NCBI RefSeq assembly: GCF_033807715.1
Contig: NC_084601.1
Location: 19,212,690 to 19,276,689 of the forward strand
Origin: Cololabis saira
Lineage: Eukaryota > Chordata > Actinopteri > Beloniformes > Belonidae
Length of the DNA stretch: 64,000 bases
Reading direction: 5' to 3'
The position numbers were made by a program, and so were the translations under genes. Each line of letters opens with the position of its first letter. The first letter of the stretch is position 1. The notes below the pieces were generated by a model that worked only from the letters and a program-made list of their open reading frames with translations, was not told where the DNA came from and made no database searches. Below are positions 1-12,118 of the stretch, one piece after another.

Positions 1-1032
1 AAAGAGGCCCGAACCTGAGATTATTACTTATCCCCCTCCAGCAGATGGTGCTCACAAATAACTCTACACGTAGAAAGTATGTGAAGTATTGTTCATCTGT
101 CTGCCCACATTTGGGCTGTCATAAATCCATTTCCCATTCCCTATCTGTGCTGCGCTGTGAGGGATATGAAGAGGGAAGGGTGAACCAGAGGTGAGCAATA
201 ACCTAAAAAATGCCACTATGTCTGGCGGAGAGTTTAATTGGATGAAATAAACCCATTTCAAATGTCACAGATGTCTCTCAAGCTGGATATTTGTCATCGT
301 ACAATAACATTTTGATAATCATATTTATCCTAAGACCAACTCTGACACCTCAGAGATGAGAGAGAATATCTAGCCGTGGGTGCAAAGCCGTCGCTGTGTC
401 GGTGTCCTGCAGCCCAAATGCATATGTTTAAAGTGCCTTAGGTAAAATGTCTGTTTTACTTAAAACTATGCTTCACAAACTTTGACACTGCCTTTGGGAT
501 TCGGATTGAATGGGATTTTTAAAGGATTTCTGCCCTGACAGGAGACTGGAATGTAAAGTGGTGGAAGAGAAGAGATGGGTGTTGTCATACGTGGACGTGG
601 TGTTTGACACAGAATCAATACAAAACGTTTTTATGCTCCATTCTTCCATTATACATATGTTTACTATGGCAACGATAATCAAAGACCATAGCAGTAGAAG
701 TTACTAAAAATAAAGATGCTAAAGATACCGAGATTAAATGCAACTAAACAAGATTAATATCAGTACAATACTGAAAGATGCTATCAGTTAGAAAGTCTCC
801 AATAACACATGTGATATTGTTGTCAGATCTCCAATTGGTGCGTGTTTTATTATGTCCTGTAATTCAATCATACACATTTGTTTGAAGTGTGTAGCACCCG
901 GTGCCACTGGTGGACAGCGAGATGGATGCTCTGTGTTTACTGTTGCTGGTTCCAGCATCCTTTTGATTGTAAAACAGGTCTTAGTCTTCTGTGGCACATG
1001 GTTGTGTCATGTGCAAACAGATAAAGATTAGT
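1..1032. other. Non-coding sequence, no gene seen
   Basis: AT-rich sequence. Only short ORFs of up to 69 codons are present, on both strands and overlapping one another, with no recognisable domain or splice structure. I see no repeat family I can name here. Confidence 0.5.
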
Positions 1033-1130
1033 GATTTAATAAAGTTCATTTTGTCTATGGCTTTACAATTTAACTAATATTTAGGTTAAAAAAACCTAAA
1101 TATTGTTGTCCAATGAAAAGAATCAGCAAG
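1033..1130. repeat. Deleted copy of the TTTAA-flanked MITE (see 44120-44536)
   Basis: The left part (about 1033-1073) matches the sequence just outside the MITE at 44070-44119. The right part (about 1100-1130) matches that MITE's 3' terminal repeat, ending in AATCAGCAAG. The middle is reduced to a small foldback, TTTAGGTT...AACCTAAA. This looks like an internally deleted relative sharing both the MITE end and its outer flank, which suggests the MITE sits inside an older, larger repeat. Confidence 0.55.
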
Positions 1131-1139
1131 GTCAAAAGA

Positions 1140-1841
1140 TAAAGATTAGATTAGATTAGATTAGAGATTTATTAATCATTATTATATAACAACAAAATTA
1201 AAAGTGCCATCAGTCCGTGCTAAAAAACAAACAGATAAATACCATAGCATACAAAACACTTACACACAACAAAATAAAACAAATAACTGATTAAAACCAA
1301 TAAATAATTAAAAAATAGCCTACACATGCACACAATCCCTCATATCAGTTTACAGTTTGTTTTTGAGTAGTTGGAGTTTTGTTACAGCTGTAGGATAAAA
1401 ACTGTCTCTGAATCGGGTTGTTCTTGTTTTTATTGCTCTGTACCGTCTACCTGAGGGCAACGGTGCAAACAGAGAGTGTCCAGGGTGAGAAGTGTCCTTT
1501 GTGACCTGTTTTGCCTTTTTAATACAGCGGTAGCTGTGTAAGTCCTCCACTGAGAGCAGAGGGCAGCCCATGTTTTTTTGGGCTGTATTCACAACCCTTT
1601 GAGAGCCTTCCTTTGCGCCACAGTGCTGCTGGTATACCACACACAGATGCAGTACATCAGTATGCTCTCTATGGAGCATACTGCACAGTATCTGGACTTG
1701 TAGGCAAATAGGAATTAATATCAATAAAACCTTGAATAATATAATTTCTTCAGGCTGGGGTTTACTATGCAAAAAAAGACAACCAGCTAGCTTGCAGCAA
1801 AAGGCTGAAGGTTTGGGAGTGGGGAAGGTCCCACAGACCAT
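1140..1841 (-). pseudogene. LINE 3' fragment (C-terminal reverse transcriptase region plus tail)
   Basis: A minus-strand frame between 1350 and about 1700 reads through the motifs RVVNTAQK, GCPLLSVEDL, HPGHSLF, LPSGRRYRAI and TTRFRDSFYP. These are typical of the extreme C terminus of fish non-LTR retrotransposon ORF2 proteins downstream of the RT domain. The non-coding 3' end continues to about 1142 and closes with AATAAATC followed by a (TCTAA)n microsatellite, seen on the plus strand as GATTA repeats at 1141-1166. No RT catalytic core is present, so this is a 5'-truncated dead copy. The clade (I/Nimb-like or L2-like) cannot be settled by eye. Confidence 0.75.
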
Positions 1842-2609
1842 TCATCGACCTTATCCTGCAGCAGGTAAGACCAAATCCAATGTCTGCACATTTCATCATA
1901 TTAAGAATGAATTCATGCCAGTGAGGGATGATTGGCTTTTTTAATTTACAAGGTTCCAGAAACTGTAATCCAGTGCCTTACAATGCTGAAAACATGGCTC
2001 TACACTTTGACCCCAATAAAATGTTGATGGTGTTGTAGTGACCTGTCATGGCTATTGAAGGGCAGATAAGAAGATCTTTGGCCACTCCAGCATGCCCATC
2101 AGAAACCACGTGTTAATTTACACACCTGCTCCCAAAGAAAGTCACACACTCCAATATTTAGTTGAACCTGCTTTAGCTTTGATTACAGCATGAATTCACT
2201 GTTGCATCGTTTCAGTATGTTTCTGCAATGTCATCACCCTGATGCCCCCATCCCTCTGGAACTCTGGGTAACTCTGGACTCATCAGGTCACATGACCTTC
2301 GGGACCTTGACAGCTGTTTCGTTCCAATCTCTTTGCCTTTCTCCCTTTGCATTGTTTGTGCGGAAAGTATCTTACTTTCACCAATAAGTATAGCTGTGAC
2401 TTCCGAACTGATTTTACCAAACGTTTAAATACTTGCCTTTCACGGCCTTTCAAGATTTATTCCTGACCACATTTGTCATTTGTCCCTCAAAGATGATGGT
2501 CACCCACTATCCTTCCAGGTTTTCATGATGAATTGGACGGTTATAAAGTAGTTTAATTTTAGTTTTCTAAACCTGTTTTAGTAGTTTCAGCAATCTCTTC
2601 AGATGTTTT
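1842..2609. other. Non-coding sequence, no gene seen
   Basis: No supported coding region. The stretch near 2165-2560 has the look of a worn interspersed repeat, but I cannot name its family from sequence alone. Confidence 0.4.
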
Positions 2610-2793
2610 ATTTGTTTAAAAAAGTTTGTGTCTCTAGTGAACCTTATTGACATTGTGGAGATAGAAAAGGGGGGCAGAGAGAGTGTGGGGGAAGCCACGG
2701 GCCAGGGGTTGAACTTGGACTGCCTGCAGACTCTGTAGCTATATGGGGCACCTGCTTATTGTGCTGAGCTAAATAGCCTCCCAAGATGGGTGT
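2610..2793 (-). repeat. tRNA-derived SINE, degenerate
   Basis: Read on the minus strand, the head resembles a tRNA gene. It has an A-box-like TTAGCTCAGCA near 2780 and a B-box GTTCAACCC near 2710, fitting GWTCRANNC. The tail then runs through CCCGTGGCTTCC and CACACTCTCTCTGCC, as in a widespread fish SINE class. Stem pairing is poor and the spacing is loose, so this is a retroposed copy and not a working tRNA. Confidence 0.7.
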
Positions 2794-4131
2794 TTTTATG
2801 GTTCATGCACACCAATAACTGGACCCTTATGAAACCGATAAACATTTTTTTCATGACCACAGGATGTGTTACTCCCTCTATCAGTTAGGGTTTAATAACT
2901 TTATAATTATACAATGGGAGGCTCATTTGATTTTTTAAATCCAGGTGGTCACTTTATTATGATGAAGTAAACAAGGCAGGATAAACCCTCCTTGGCTGGC
3001 TGCAGGCCAGCAGTGGTCCGCCCTGCAGAAGTTAGACACCTGGGTTATATTGTCTGTCATTTCTTCATCAGTACTAGAAATTATTCAACAAAGGAGTGAA
3101 ACCCTTTTCTCCACATTGACTCTAGCTTCATCTCATTTTACTTTGCAGAGGTCTTGATCTCGGCCCTGACGGGAACTCTCCACCGAGACATACATCTTTC
3201 TAGAATTTAGTTTCCAGTAGTGGGGAGCTAACAGTTCACTGGTGCATATTAAAAACAACATTAACCTTAATTCAAAATTATAAACTGCGAGCAAACATTA
3301 GTTCATATTACATCTTGTGCTTTCTGAGTCTATAATCTCATTCTCCTGAGACTCAGTGAGGGTGATTGCATCATCAGTGCCAAGCGTATCTTTCACTTTG
3401 GCTGGGATGCCTCGGACCGCGGCCTCAGCCCCGCTGAATCTAATCATGACTGTGTGTGAGCTTGTCAGCCGGTGGCCGACCACAGCAAGGTGTATTGACC
3501 TGAGGAGAAGACAGACACATGCACATATATGTATCTGATCTTTCAGCTGCAGAGGTTAAGCTGCTTTGGACAAGTTTTATTATTATATGAATTACTGGAG
3601 GACATTACTGGAGTCTGAGACGCTTTGCTCCTGGTCTCCGTGCAGCTCTCTAGACTCACCGGGGAGAAATATTCACTGCCTCTGGGTAAAAATTGGTATC
3701 ATCAGTGGAGATTCAGGGAATCACCACAAAACCGTGGAGTTGAATTTAATGAAAAGCAATAAAAACGATTGTATTGAAACAGTTTCTGTAAATAGTAGAG
3801 AGAATAATGTTATATACCTTACAGTAACTCTGCACTCATATTTTTACAAATAGTAAATTAGAAATTAGTATTTATAGTCCATACACATTCAATATTTTCA
3901 AGATGAAGAGATATGTTGCACTAGACACCAAAGCAGGTGATATACTTTGATCATGAAAAAAAGCCTTTTTATTATATTGCATTGTGTTTTTTTTAAGTAG
4001 ACCAAATACAATTAGAATAGAATAGAATAAAGTGCAAGATAGAAAATAAATACAACATAAGAGACTTTATATTTAAATGAAGACACAAAAAAATGAAAAT
4101 TAAACCAATAAAAACAGTTTAAAAAGGTATT
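2794..4131. other. Non-coding sequence, no gene seen
   Basis: No exon or RNA gene is supported. ORFs at 3298-3538 on opposite strands overlap and resemble nothing known. A short GAATAGAATAGAATA run lies near 4012. Confidence 0.45.
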
Positions 4132-4140
4132 GCACAGAAT

Positions 4141-4257
4141 CCATCCATCCATCCATTTTTTTTCCCCGCTTCATCAGGGTCACGAGGGTCAATAAGGGTC
4201 TATCCCAGCTCGTCACAGGCGACAGGCAGGGGGAAACCTGGACAGGTCGCCAGTCCA
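4141..4257 (-). mobile_element. Very short L2/Maui-like LINE 3' end with 9-bp target duplication
   Basis: The 117-bp block carries the fish L2-type 3' end on the minus strand: TGGACTGGCGACCTGTCCAG, then TGGGATAGACC, ending in a (TGGA)n tail seen as CCATCCATCC at 4141. It is flanked by a perfect 9-bp direct repeat, GCACAGAAT, at 4132-4140 and 4258-4266. A microsatellite tail plus a target duplication is what a severely 5'-truncated LINE insertion leaves behind. Confidence 0.75.
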
Positions 4258-4266
4258 GCACAGAAT

Positions 4267-7079
4267 CTTTGGCAGACTTATATTACAGGGTGAGATAATG
4301 CACATTTTAAGTTATGTTGATGGTTCAGGGTCGTGATGGCTTCGATGCACCTGCAACGACTGCCAGAACTGTGACCTGAACTCTCCTTGATGATGTTCTG
4401 AGCTCCTCTGAGGGACCAGGAGGTGTAGATGCCCATCAGGGAGAGGAAAGAGCAGCTGACAATCGTCTGTGCTACTTTGATTGTCCTCTGAAGCTTCGCT
4501 CTGTCAAAAAACTTTTTTTTTATTTCACACTACTTTTTAAAATATTATTTGAAGCTAAATGAAACACAATGCTGCTGTAATTTTCAGCCACATTAATAAA
4601 GGCTGACTATTTATCAAAATACATTTCCTTCTTCCTCACGGCAAAACGTCTTCCAGGGTCATTAAAAAAACACCTACAGCAAAGTTAAGAATGAGAAGGG
4701 ACGCTATTTTCCCATTTCTAAACTTCTAAACCTGAAATCATTTAAACAATACTTTCCCATTTTTTATGTTTCAATTTTAGGAAGAAGAATGGGATACAAG
4801 TCCTTTTCTGTTGACCGATTGTGGAACAATAGGGGTCATTTTCTGATTTTCCTTTTTTTTCTGTTAAAACAGAAATGAGATGGATTGATTCTCCCGTGGT
4901 CTATTTTTTTTTCCTTTTTTGTGTTTTTATTATGAGCCTAAAATTGAAAACATGCATTATAAGCCCCTTTGTTAATTTTGTTAACATTTATCTGATTCAA
5001 AGACAAGCAAGTAACCAGTCTTTTAAAAATAAATGTTATAGTCAATTGAAAATGGAAGGAACGAATGGTGCAGGGATTGAAAATGGAAATAATAAACAGA
5101 AGACCTGGATGAAATTCCTTCTTACCATCTGCATGACACTCCCGGACCCCCATTAAAAAAATAAAAGATAAAAGTTGTTGTTTGTCTGTCTTATTATTAC
5201 CCATTACAATGAGGCTATTTTGGGGTTTTTACACAAAACATAGGGGCTACTAACTTTTGCACGTCTGTATATGTCTTGAGCCTGAAACTCTGAAGTGTTT
5301 TGGTGCCTGGAAAATGCATTTGAATTGACTCATCTGATGTCAAAGGAAAAACTGTTTTGGGAACAGAGAGGGGACAATTAAAACAGGATGTTCAGCCAGA
5401 GTGAGAAATAGCTCTTGGGCCTTCTGCCCATCACTGTTGCTGGATCTTCATGACAGCAACAACATTGGAGCACATGCTGCTTTCATGGGTGTGTGATTCT
5501 GTCCACTGTGACAGAAAAATAAGAGAAATTATTTATCACTGCCTGTTTGAATGACTCCATTTTAGATGCAAAATAATTCGTACACATTTATCTTTGACTA
5601 TCTTGCTTTATTTATTTATCATTATTTTTGAATCTTCACAAAACAACGCACACACAGCAGAGACATTTACTGGCAGTTCCAGTGAAGCCTTCATATCTTT
5701 GTTGTGCCTTTAACTCTGAAGTCCTCCTTTCCCAGACCTTTAAACAAAGTTTGATCCAATCCCATGGACCGCCATTAATCCCGAGCCTCTGTAAATTTTT
5801 GCTTCAAGTGTGTCCTCAGTCCAATCCAATGGCTTTAATGTCCAATACACACGAAAACATGGCAAACACTCTCCTTCCCTCAGGGGGCCTGAACGCAACC
5901 CCCTGAATAATTTACCCGGCTTGTTCACTGATCCCCCTCACTCACACAGACACTGCTTTCACTTGGCCATTATGCCGCCAGGAGCAGCATAATAGGCATC
6001 GCTCATCACCCACAAGTCAAGTGTGGACTTTTCTCTGTCCGTTACTAACACCTTCAGCAGGCTGAAGCATTGCCGTTTACAGAGATCAGTGTATTAAAAG
6101 AAGAAATATTACGTTTTTTCAGGTCTCAGCCGTCCCAAAAGCAAATCTTTACACACATGTCTGAGCTTGTTTTAATAATAATCAATCAATATCATCTCCT
6201 CTAGACAAAAGAAGTTATGTCTCAAAGTTATTTACATTCTTTTGAAGATATTTTTGAACATTGCACAGCCTTCTCTCTCAGCGAAGCTTCCACCCACTTT
6301 CATCTCCTCTGCTTATTTCTACCTTATTTCTTGACATCAGACGTATCCTAAGAGTCATCATTTTTCTCTAAATCTAGCATCATTACAGATGGTCCAGTAT
6401 CACGTTTTTTTAAGCACACGATTTGGCTGTTATCCTTGCACATCAAGGGAAGACAGTAGCTATTTTGAAAATATATTTTTATACCACTGACATGTACTGA
6501 AAAAATGTAAGTAATGGTATACGAACAATTTACAATCTCCAGCACGCTGCTGTTGTTTATGCACCCCATAATACAATGAGCCACTGCAACAAAACCCCGT
6601 TAAAGCAGTCATGTGATTGTCTTCCAGCTATTCAAGTATAACACGTGCTATGACCACCACCCCAGGGTGCAATACATTCCATGCAGTGAATTTATTTGCA
6701 CTATGCTGTTTAAGAAAATGGAAAAATTGACTTTTGCCGCTGGAAACAAACAAAAAAATATCTCTTTCTAGTGATCCACAGTGTCCTCACAGGAAAAGAG
6801 GCTTCTGTGTTCAGGCCTGGGGCTTCGGTTCTCCGCGGTGTAGTTTACAGTCTCTGTCTAAACTGCTCCAGCCTCCCTTCACCCTCGACAATAAAGCAAG
6901 CTAAAGCATGAAACGAGGTCCAATGCCTTTCAAAGGGAGTGGACTTGAGAGTTCAACAGTGAGCAGAAGTTAGAAGGAGTGAAGAGAGGAAACGATGCAC
7001 ACCACAACCCGGAAAAAAGCTTTACATCCATACTGAGGATTTTAATTGACCAACCAGTGGAAAAGATGGGCAACTGGTC
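4267..7079. other. Non-coding sequence, no gene seen
   Basis: 2.8 kb without a supportable exon. ORFs at 4875-5156 and 5628-5992 are short, and their products are unrelated to any family I recognise. T-rich runs are common at 4800-4930. Confidence 0.45.
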
Positions 7080-7670
7080 ATGTCACGCACTGTAATTCCT
7101 TGTTGGTTCGGCCTTCCTGCGTGCTCACTTAAAACTTTGCAGATGATCCAGAACGCAGCAGCACGTCTGGTCTTCAACCAACCCAAGAGAGAAAAGAGAG
7201 AGAAGATGAAGAAACAATTACCCAAACGGCTCCTGCATACCTTCACTGCTTCATGCAGAGTTACACTCCCTCTCCACAGCTCTCAGTCAGGGAAAGACGC
7301 CTGGTGCTTCCAACACAACGGTGGCGAGAAATCAGTAACTAGATTATTCTCCTCCATTGTTCCCCGATGGTGGAACGACCTACCAAACTCTGTCTGATCT
7401 GCAGGGTCTGTACCTACTTTTAAGAGCAAGCTAAAGATTCGGCACATGATGGTGCTTTTTTAGACCTTGCTTTCTTGTATAAAGGGACTTTGTATCAAGG
7501 GCGGGAAGGGAACACAAAAATATAGATAAAAAAACAATTGGACTCTCAACAGTCTGACCAGCACTGATCCAGCTGGACCCTATGTGATTTTGTGCTTGTG
7601 TTGTTCTCTCAGTTGTAAGTTGCTTTGGATAAAAGCGTCTGTTGAATGAAAGTAGTAGTAGTAGTAGTAG
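7080..7670 (+). pseudogene. LINE (CR1/L2-type) ORF2 C-terminal fragment with 3' tail
   Basis: The plus frame at 7080-7397 contains LQMIQNAAARLVFNQPKR, then after a compressed stretch TRLFSSIVPRWWNDLPNSV. Both are hallmark C-terminal segments of CR1/L2-clade fish LINE ORF2. The usual central LHWLPV region is missing, so the copy has an internal deletion. Downstream, TTGCTTTGGATAAAAGCGTC at about 7619 is the common fish LINE/SINE 3' end, followed by a (GTA)n tail at 7651-7670. It is a dead copy. Confidence 0.75.
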
Positions 7671-7963
7671 AGATGTTAATGATGATCCTGAGTAACATTT
7701 CAACGTGATTAACATGATTAAACTGAGGATTTCCTTAATAATATGCATAAACCACTGTAAAAAATAGTTCACTTGTGCTCAAACATATTCCTTATAATTA
7801 TCTCAAACATCATCTTAAACACTACAACATAGATAGTTTGTAATTTTCATTAAGAGGAAAAAGATATTTTGTTTACTTCTGAAAAATAATTTTCCTCCTC
7901 CATCGGGCCAGTCCAAGCACAACCAGTTCAACTTCTGAGTTGAGGCCGATGTGGAGCTAAGAT

Positions 7964-8528
7964 GCAGTTCCTCGTCTGGCCACTAGAGGCTGGCTACAAA
8001 AGTGAGTCGATCTCCATTGACTTCCATGTTAAAACCTCAGAAGTAACCGCAGAAATAAATACATTTGTTTGATTTCACATACATGACAACTTTGACGGGG
8101 GTGAATTTTTTTAACACACCAGGGGAATTTATATAAAACAATGAATGAATGATTGAACGCCAACTCACCCAATGGCTAGCCACTATCACATCCTCATGTG
8201 CAATAGTCATGCTACCAGGTTTAGTGAGACAACCAGCCGTGTTTACCGCCCCAGTCAGCTAAATGCGATGGTAATATTGGATTTTGACTGTCAAGTCAAC
8301 ATGTATATTCTGCTGTAAACATTTACCACCAGATCCGCTGAAGAAGCTGCTAGCCACAGCTACCTTTGATTGACATACGGTGGCCGTGTTCCCGCCAGCT
8401 TCCTGGGAAACATGGCGGCGCTCAGTACCAAGAAGAAGAGGCTGATGCTTCATCTGTCTTATTTACAGCCTGTGAGGAAGACCAACGTTCTTTTGTGGCC
8501 AGCCCCTAGTGGTAATTTGAGTAACTGC
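7964..8528. mobile_element. Non-autonomous DNA transposon with imperfect terminal inverted repeats
   Basis: The left end (GCAGTTCCTCGTCTGGCCAC, then TAGAGGCTGG) and the reverse complement of the right end (GCAGTTACTCAAATTACCAC, then TAGGGGCTGG) form imperfect inverted repeats of about 30 bp spanning 565 bp. No coding capacity is seen. A related left end occurs at about 37707-37780 (GCAGTTCCTTGAGTGACCAC), so this is a family. I could not find a clear target duplication, so the superfamily is open. Confidence 0.6.
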
Positions 8529-9560
8529 TAGTTTGGGGCTTAAGTGTCAATGACAGATGAGCAAACCATATGCAGCCCCTTCGCCTGAAACACATCTCTA
8601 CAGAGCCGGGGGACTCATGCCGCAGCACTGCATCTCCCAAAAAGAAAAATGTTTTCAAACAAGAAAAGAAAGACAAGAAAAAAGCAAGAACAAAGCATCA
8701 AACAACTTTTTCCCAAAACAAAAAGTGAACAGAGCAACAAGCCAGACGATTTAAGTTATCCATTCAGTATCTATACCCAGCTATTCATATTTAGAGTGTC
8801 AGGGATCTGTTGAGATGCCAGTCCTCTTCAGGTGAAAGGCGGGTACACGCTGGTCCCCGACCTGATGTGCTCACACCATTTAACCTGACACAAAGTGTTT
8901 TTGGATTGTAGGAGGAAGCCGGGGTTTAAGGTAATGGCAGTGAATTTGGTTTAAAACAGTCATCCAAGTGTCCAACGTAGGTTCAAGTTGTGTTTTAAAA
9001 ACATCTAGGGAAAGAAGTACACCTGCCCCTGTGAGAAACGGACATCTCATGTCTGGTCTCATGTCATATGAATTAGTTAGTGAGGCACATGTGGTAATAA
9101 CTGATTAAATACTATCCTTGGTTTCTTATATTTCAAGCATCTCTAATGCAACTTTAATTGCACATGGGTTTAATGTAATTTGTTAGTGTATATTTAAAGG
9201 GCACTACTGCACATGAGTGGATATGTTAATCTCTGAGTAAATTATAGTGTGTAATGCCCTATAAAACTATTTAAAAGCATTGAAGGCATGTCACTCAGGT
9301 ACTAACACTGGGCTCTGTGAAATGTCTAATGAGCTCAACAAAACTAAGCAAACTAGGAAATTTTCATTAAGGATTGCATTTCGGAGAGGAGGGGGCATTC
9401 ATTTAATTGGAAATTCTAACATTCAAGTGTTTATGGTTGGATCTGTATGTGATGCATGCATTATTAATGCAAATTTCAGTGTATGTGCCGGTTTAATGGA
9501 CCTAGAGTGGCGATAGATTTGAATTGAGTAGCCTGCACTGTATTGGAAAAATGAATATGC
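8529..9560. other. Intergenic sequence 3' of cck, no gene seen
   Basis: About 1 kb beyond the cck polyadenylation signals. It holds only short ORFs and AT-rich sequence. Confidence 0.45.
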
Positions 9561-9761
9561 AGAAGGACATTTTCAGTCTTTATTCAGTCCAGTCGGTCTC
9601 AGCACACCAAAATCTTCTCCTTCCCAAATGACAAAGAAACAAGAGAAACAAACCAGAAACAAACAGTGAGGGTTTTTCTTCAGAATGTGGCATATCGTAT
9701 GAATATTGCATTATTACAGTTTTACAAACAAATGTACAACAAATACATCATAAATAGACTT

Positions 9762-9767
9762 TTTATT
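9762..9767 (-). terminator. cck: cck proximal poly(A) signal
   Basis: AATAAA on the minus strand, 91 nt after the stop codon. A second AATAAA lies at 9584-9579, giving a 3'UTR of about 300 nt, closer to the usual CCK length. The sequence alone does not say which is used. Confidence 0.5.
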
Positions 9768-9857
9768 GTGAGACAGTGAGGAGCCAGCCAGCGTGGGTTT
9801 TTCTGGCTGCTGATCGTCGTGTGCCTGCGTGGAGGAGGCAGGAGCTGCAGCTTCCCT

Positions 9858-9994
9858 TTACGAGGAGTACTCGTACTCCTCCGCGCTGCGCCGGCCAAAA
9901 TCCATCCAGCCCAAGTAGTCCCTGTCTGCTATCCTGTGGTTGGCGCTCAGGCCAGCTCCTCTGATGTTTGCTGTGGAGTTTCTGCGCACAGATC
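9858..9994 (-). other. cck: cck coding exon 3: mature CCK peptides and stop
   Basis: Acceptor CTCCTACCAG|GATCTG at 9995/9994. It encodes [12 protein letters not shown], then [17 protein letters not shown] and SAEEYEYSS, with TAA at 9860-9858. Arg residues upstream of the octapeptide provide the sites for longer CCK forms. The preceding intron is 1718 bp. Confidence 0.95.
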
Positions 9995-12118
9995 CTGGTA
10001 GGAGGACAAAGAGGAGGAGGGATGGGAGGCGACTTCAACACTGGTTGAAATAGAGAAAAACCAAGCACCTCACAGATGAAACAACATGCACTTCAGGTCA
10101 TGTCACATTGTTATTGTGGTCAGAGTTTCTACATTATGGCTTAGAACGATGGGAGTTAATCGGGTTAATCTGCACATTCCAGCTTTCACAGTTTGGGAAT
10201 TTACAGAATCTTGGCAGCTGTCGGATGCTGATGTTGGGTTTCTGGATTTGGGCCTCAGATTCTCTCAGGAAGACGCTGGGAGAGTTTTGGGCTATTTAAG
10301 TTACCATGTTATGGTTCTGTGCTTCCTTTCTCATTAACTCTCGTACAGACACACACACGCAGATCGAAGTCACACTTGCACATGCTGCGCAGCACAGAGG
10401 AGGGGATGCAGCATCTACAGCTGGACTTCAGCGCCTGACATCGTGTCATTAGCCTCTCCCTTTCAGTGCACACATGACTGCCCTGTTGGTCTACACAAAT
10501 CTGTGCATCTGTTGCCTATAAATAATTATGGCACAAATTACACACTCACACACACGCACACATCTTCATCTCTGAGCTCCAAAAACAAGATTTTATTTTA
10601 CGTTTTTATTCATTATTCCAACTTTAATAAAGTGGAGCTGCTATCCATTTGGTAACCAATCCCACACTCACAGAGATGCATTTTTTTTCCACCCACATCC
10701 TCCTACACAACACACACACCTATACACACATGCACACATCCATGCATACACAGACATGAACGCGGGGTTTCAGTTCCCTGCTGTGCGCTGAGGATTGGCT
10801 GCAGAAGGCTCGACAACGACACCTCCTACACCGACCCATGCAAAGTGAACAAGCATGAACATGAGCACACACACCCACCAACACACACACACCATTAAAC
10901 CGATGCACGCTGTCCCAGAAGCATCGATTTCAGTGTGCCCTTTGACATTACATTGATTTTTCTGTCTGACTAAACGGCAGCCAAGTATGTTTTTCCTCTT
11001 CCTAAACCTCGAGTCCTGTTCTGGATATTACACAATCACAAAGTAGAAACTTTAGAGCTTTTAAAGTTGTAACTTTGGGCTAAAGTTTAGTCTCATCTTT
11101 GTGTTAGCATGCCATAAGTATTTCTGTTTTTTTGGCTCTCTGTATCTCATAAATCCTGATAATTACCCCATGTGAGGCATAAATTGCTCAGTAACGATGC
11201 AGAAAATGTATTACTGTTAAAACGTGTAGTTAGTAGCGTTCAGTATCTGCAGGCAGAGTGGACCTGAGCATGTGTGTGTGCAGTGTAGTTGAGAACAAGG
11301 AACTATAACAGGCTTGTGTTTTGTTTTATATGAGATAAAAGAAAAGAAAAAAAGCAAGTGATTGCAAGTGATTTGCAATAAGATGACAAGATTGTATGAG
11401 GGGGAACGGCCGGAAGACTGCACAGACTAATACACGCTCTTTCAAACCACAAAAGCTTTTCAGAGCCACTAATTTGTTTTACAAAGCTGGATTAGCACTG
11501 ATTCCAGTAATTAGCTACGACAGACGGGCGGGGTGGCAGGAATAAGCTCTTGTCTCAGAAAATCAACCTTTGTTGCAGATACTGATGCTGTTTGATGTTC
11601 TTTTTGGTGCATTATATCCTCACACACATTCACAACCATGTCTACCTTCTGCATCCCTCCAGACTGCAGATGCAAACAGACAAAAGCAGAAATCAATCCC
11701 TTTTCCTCACACCTTTCCTGGAGGAGATGAGTCTTGCAAGCAGCTCGCTGAGGTTTGCACGGGAGTCTGGATCTTCCTCAGCCAGAGGAAGAGCTTTCAG
11801 CTGGGGGCTGGAGCGACTGTGCCGGCGGTGGTGCTCTCCCAAACTGTAGGTGCCTGCCTCCAGGAGAGCTGTTGCAAACACAGAACGCAAACACACACAC
11901 ACATATGGGAGCGTATAGCAGCAGCTGGGAGAATTCAGAGTGGCATCAAAGATGGTTCTTCAGAGGTTTAGTTCTGCCTGAGGGGACCGGCTCGTACCTG
12001 CAGACGGAGCCGAGATGGAGCGCTGGCCTTCATCTGAGGGATGGGAGGAGAACGGGAGTCCCAAACAGCTTGTACACAGGACCGCCAGCAGGAAACACAC
12101 ACAGAGCCCTGCAGTCAT
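9858..12118 (-). CDS. cck: Cholecystokinin preprohormone (three coding exons)
   Basis: Spliced CDS: 12118-11998, 11868-11713, 9994-9858 (121+156+137 nt, 137 residues plus TAA). The product is a secreted gut and brain peptide precursor acting on CCK receptors in satiety, gallbladder and enzyme secretion. Residues 1-20 are a signal peptide ([18 protein letters not shown]..). The active octapeptide DYLGWMDF is residues 118-125, followed by Gly126 (amide donor), the dibasic Arg127-Arg128, and the acidic tail SAEEYEYSS, whose tyrosines, like Tyr119, are typical sulfation sites. The segment [17 protein letters not shown] matches teleost CCK spacers. All splice sites are GT/AG and both coding introns are phase 1. 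The length is normal for fish pro-CCK. Leu at octapeptide position 3 replaces the mammalian Met, as in other fish. The start ATG is the first base of its exon, directly after the acceptor AG. Teleosts carry two cck paralogues and I cannot tell which this is. Confidence 0.95.
11713..11868 (-). other. cck: cck coding exon 2: propeptide spacer
   Basis: Acceptor TTTGCAACAG|CT at 11869/11868; donor AGGAAAG|GTGTGA at 11713/11712. It encodes the spacer from [11 protein letters not shown] to [14 protein letters not shown]. The upstream intron is only 129 bp. Confidence 0.92.
11998..12118 (-). other. cck: cck coding exon 1: signal peptide and start of propeptide
   Basis: Acceptor CCGTGTTTCAG|ATG at 12119/12118; donor TCTGCAG|GTACGA at 11998/11997. 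It encodes residues 1-40 plus one base (phase 1). An in-frame ATG further upstream at 12145 lies inside the intron and should not be used. Confidence 0.92.

Noticed and set aside
2610..2793. tRNA gene on the minus strand
   Set aside because: A- and B-box-like motifs are present but the arms do not pair well and a SINE-type tail follows.
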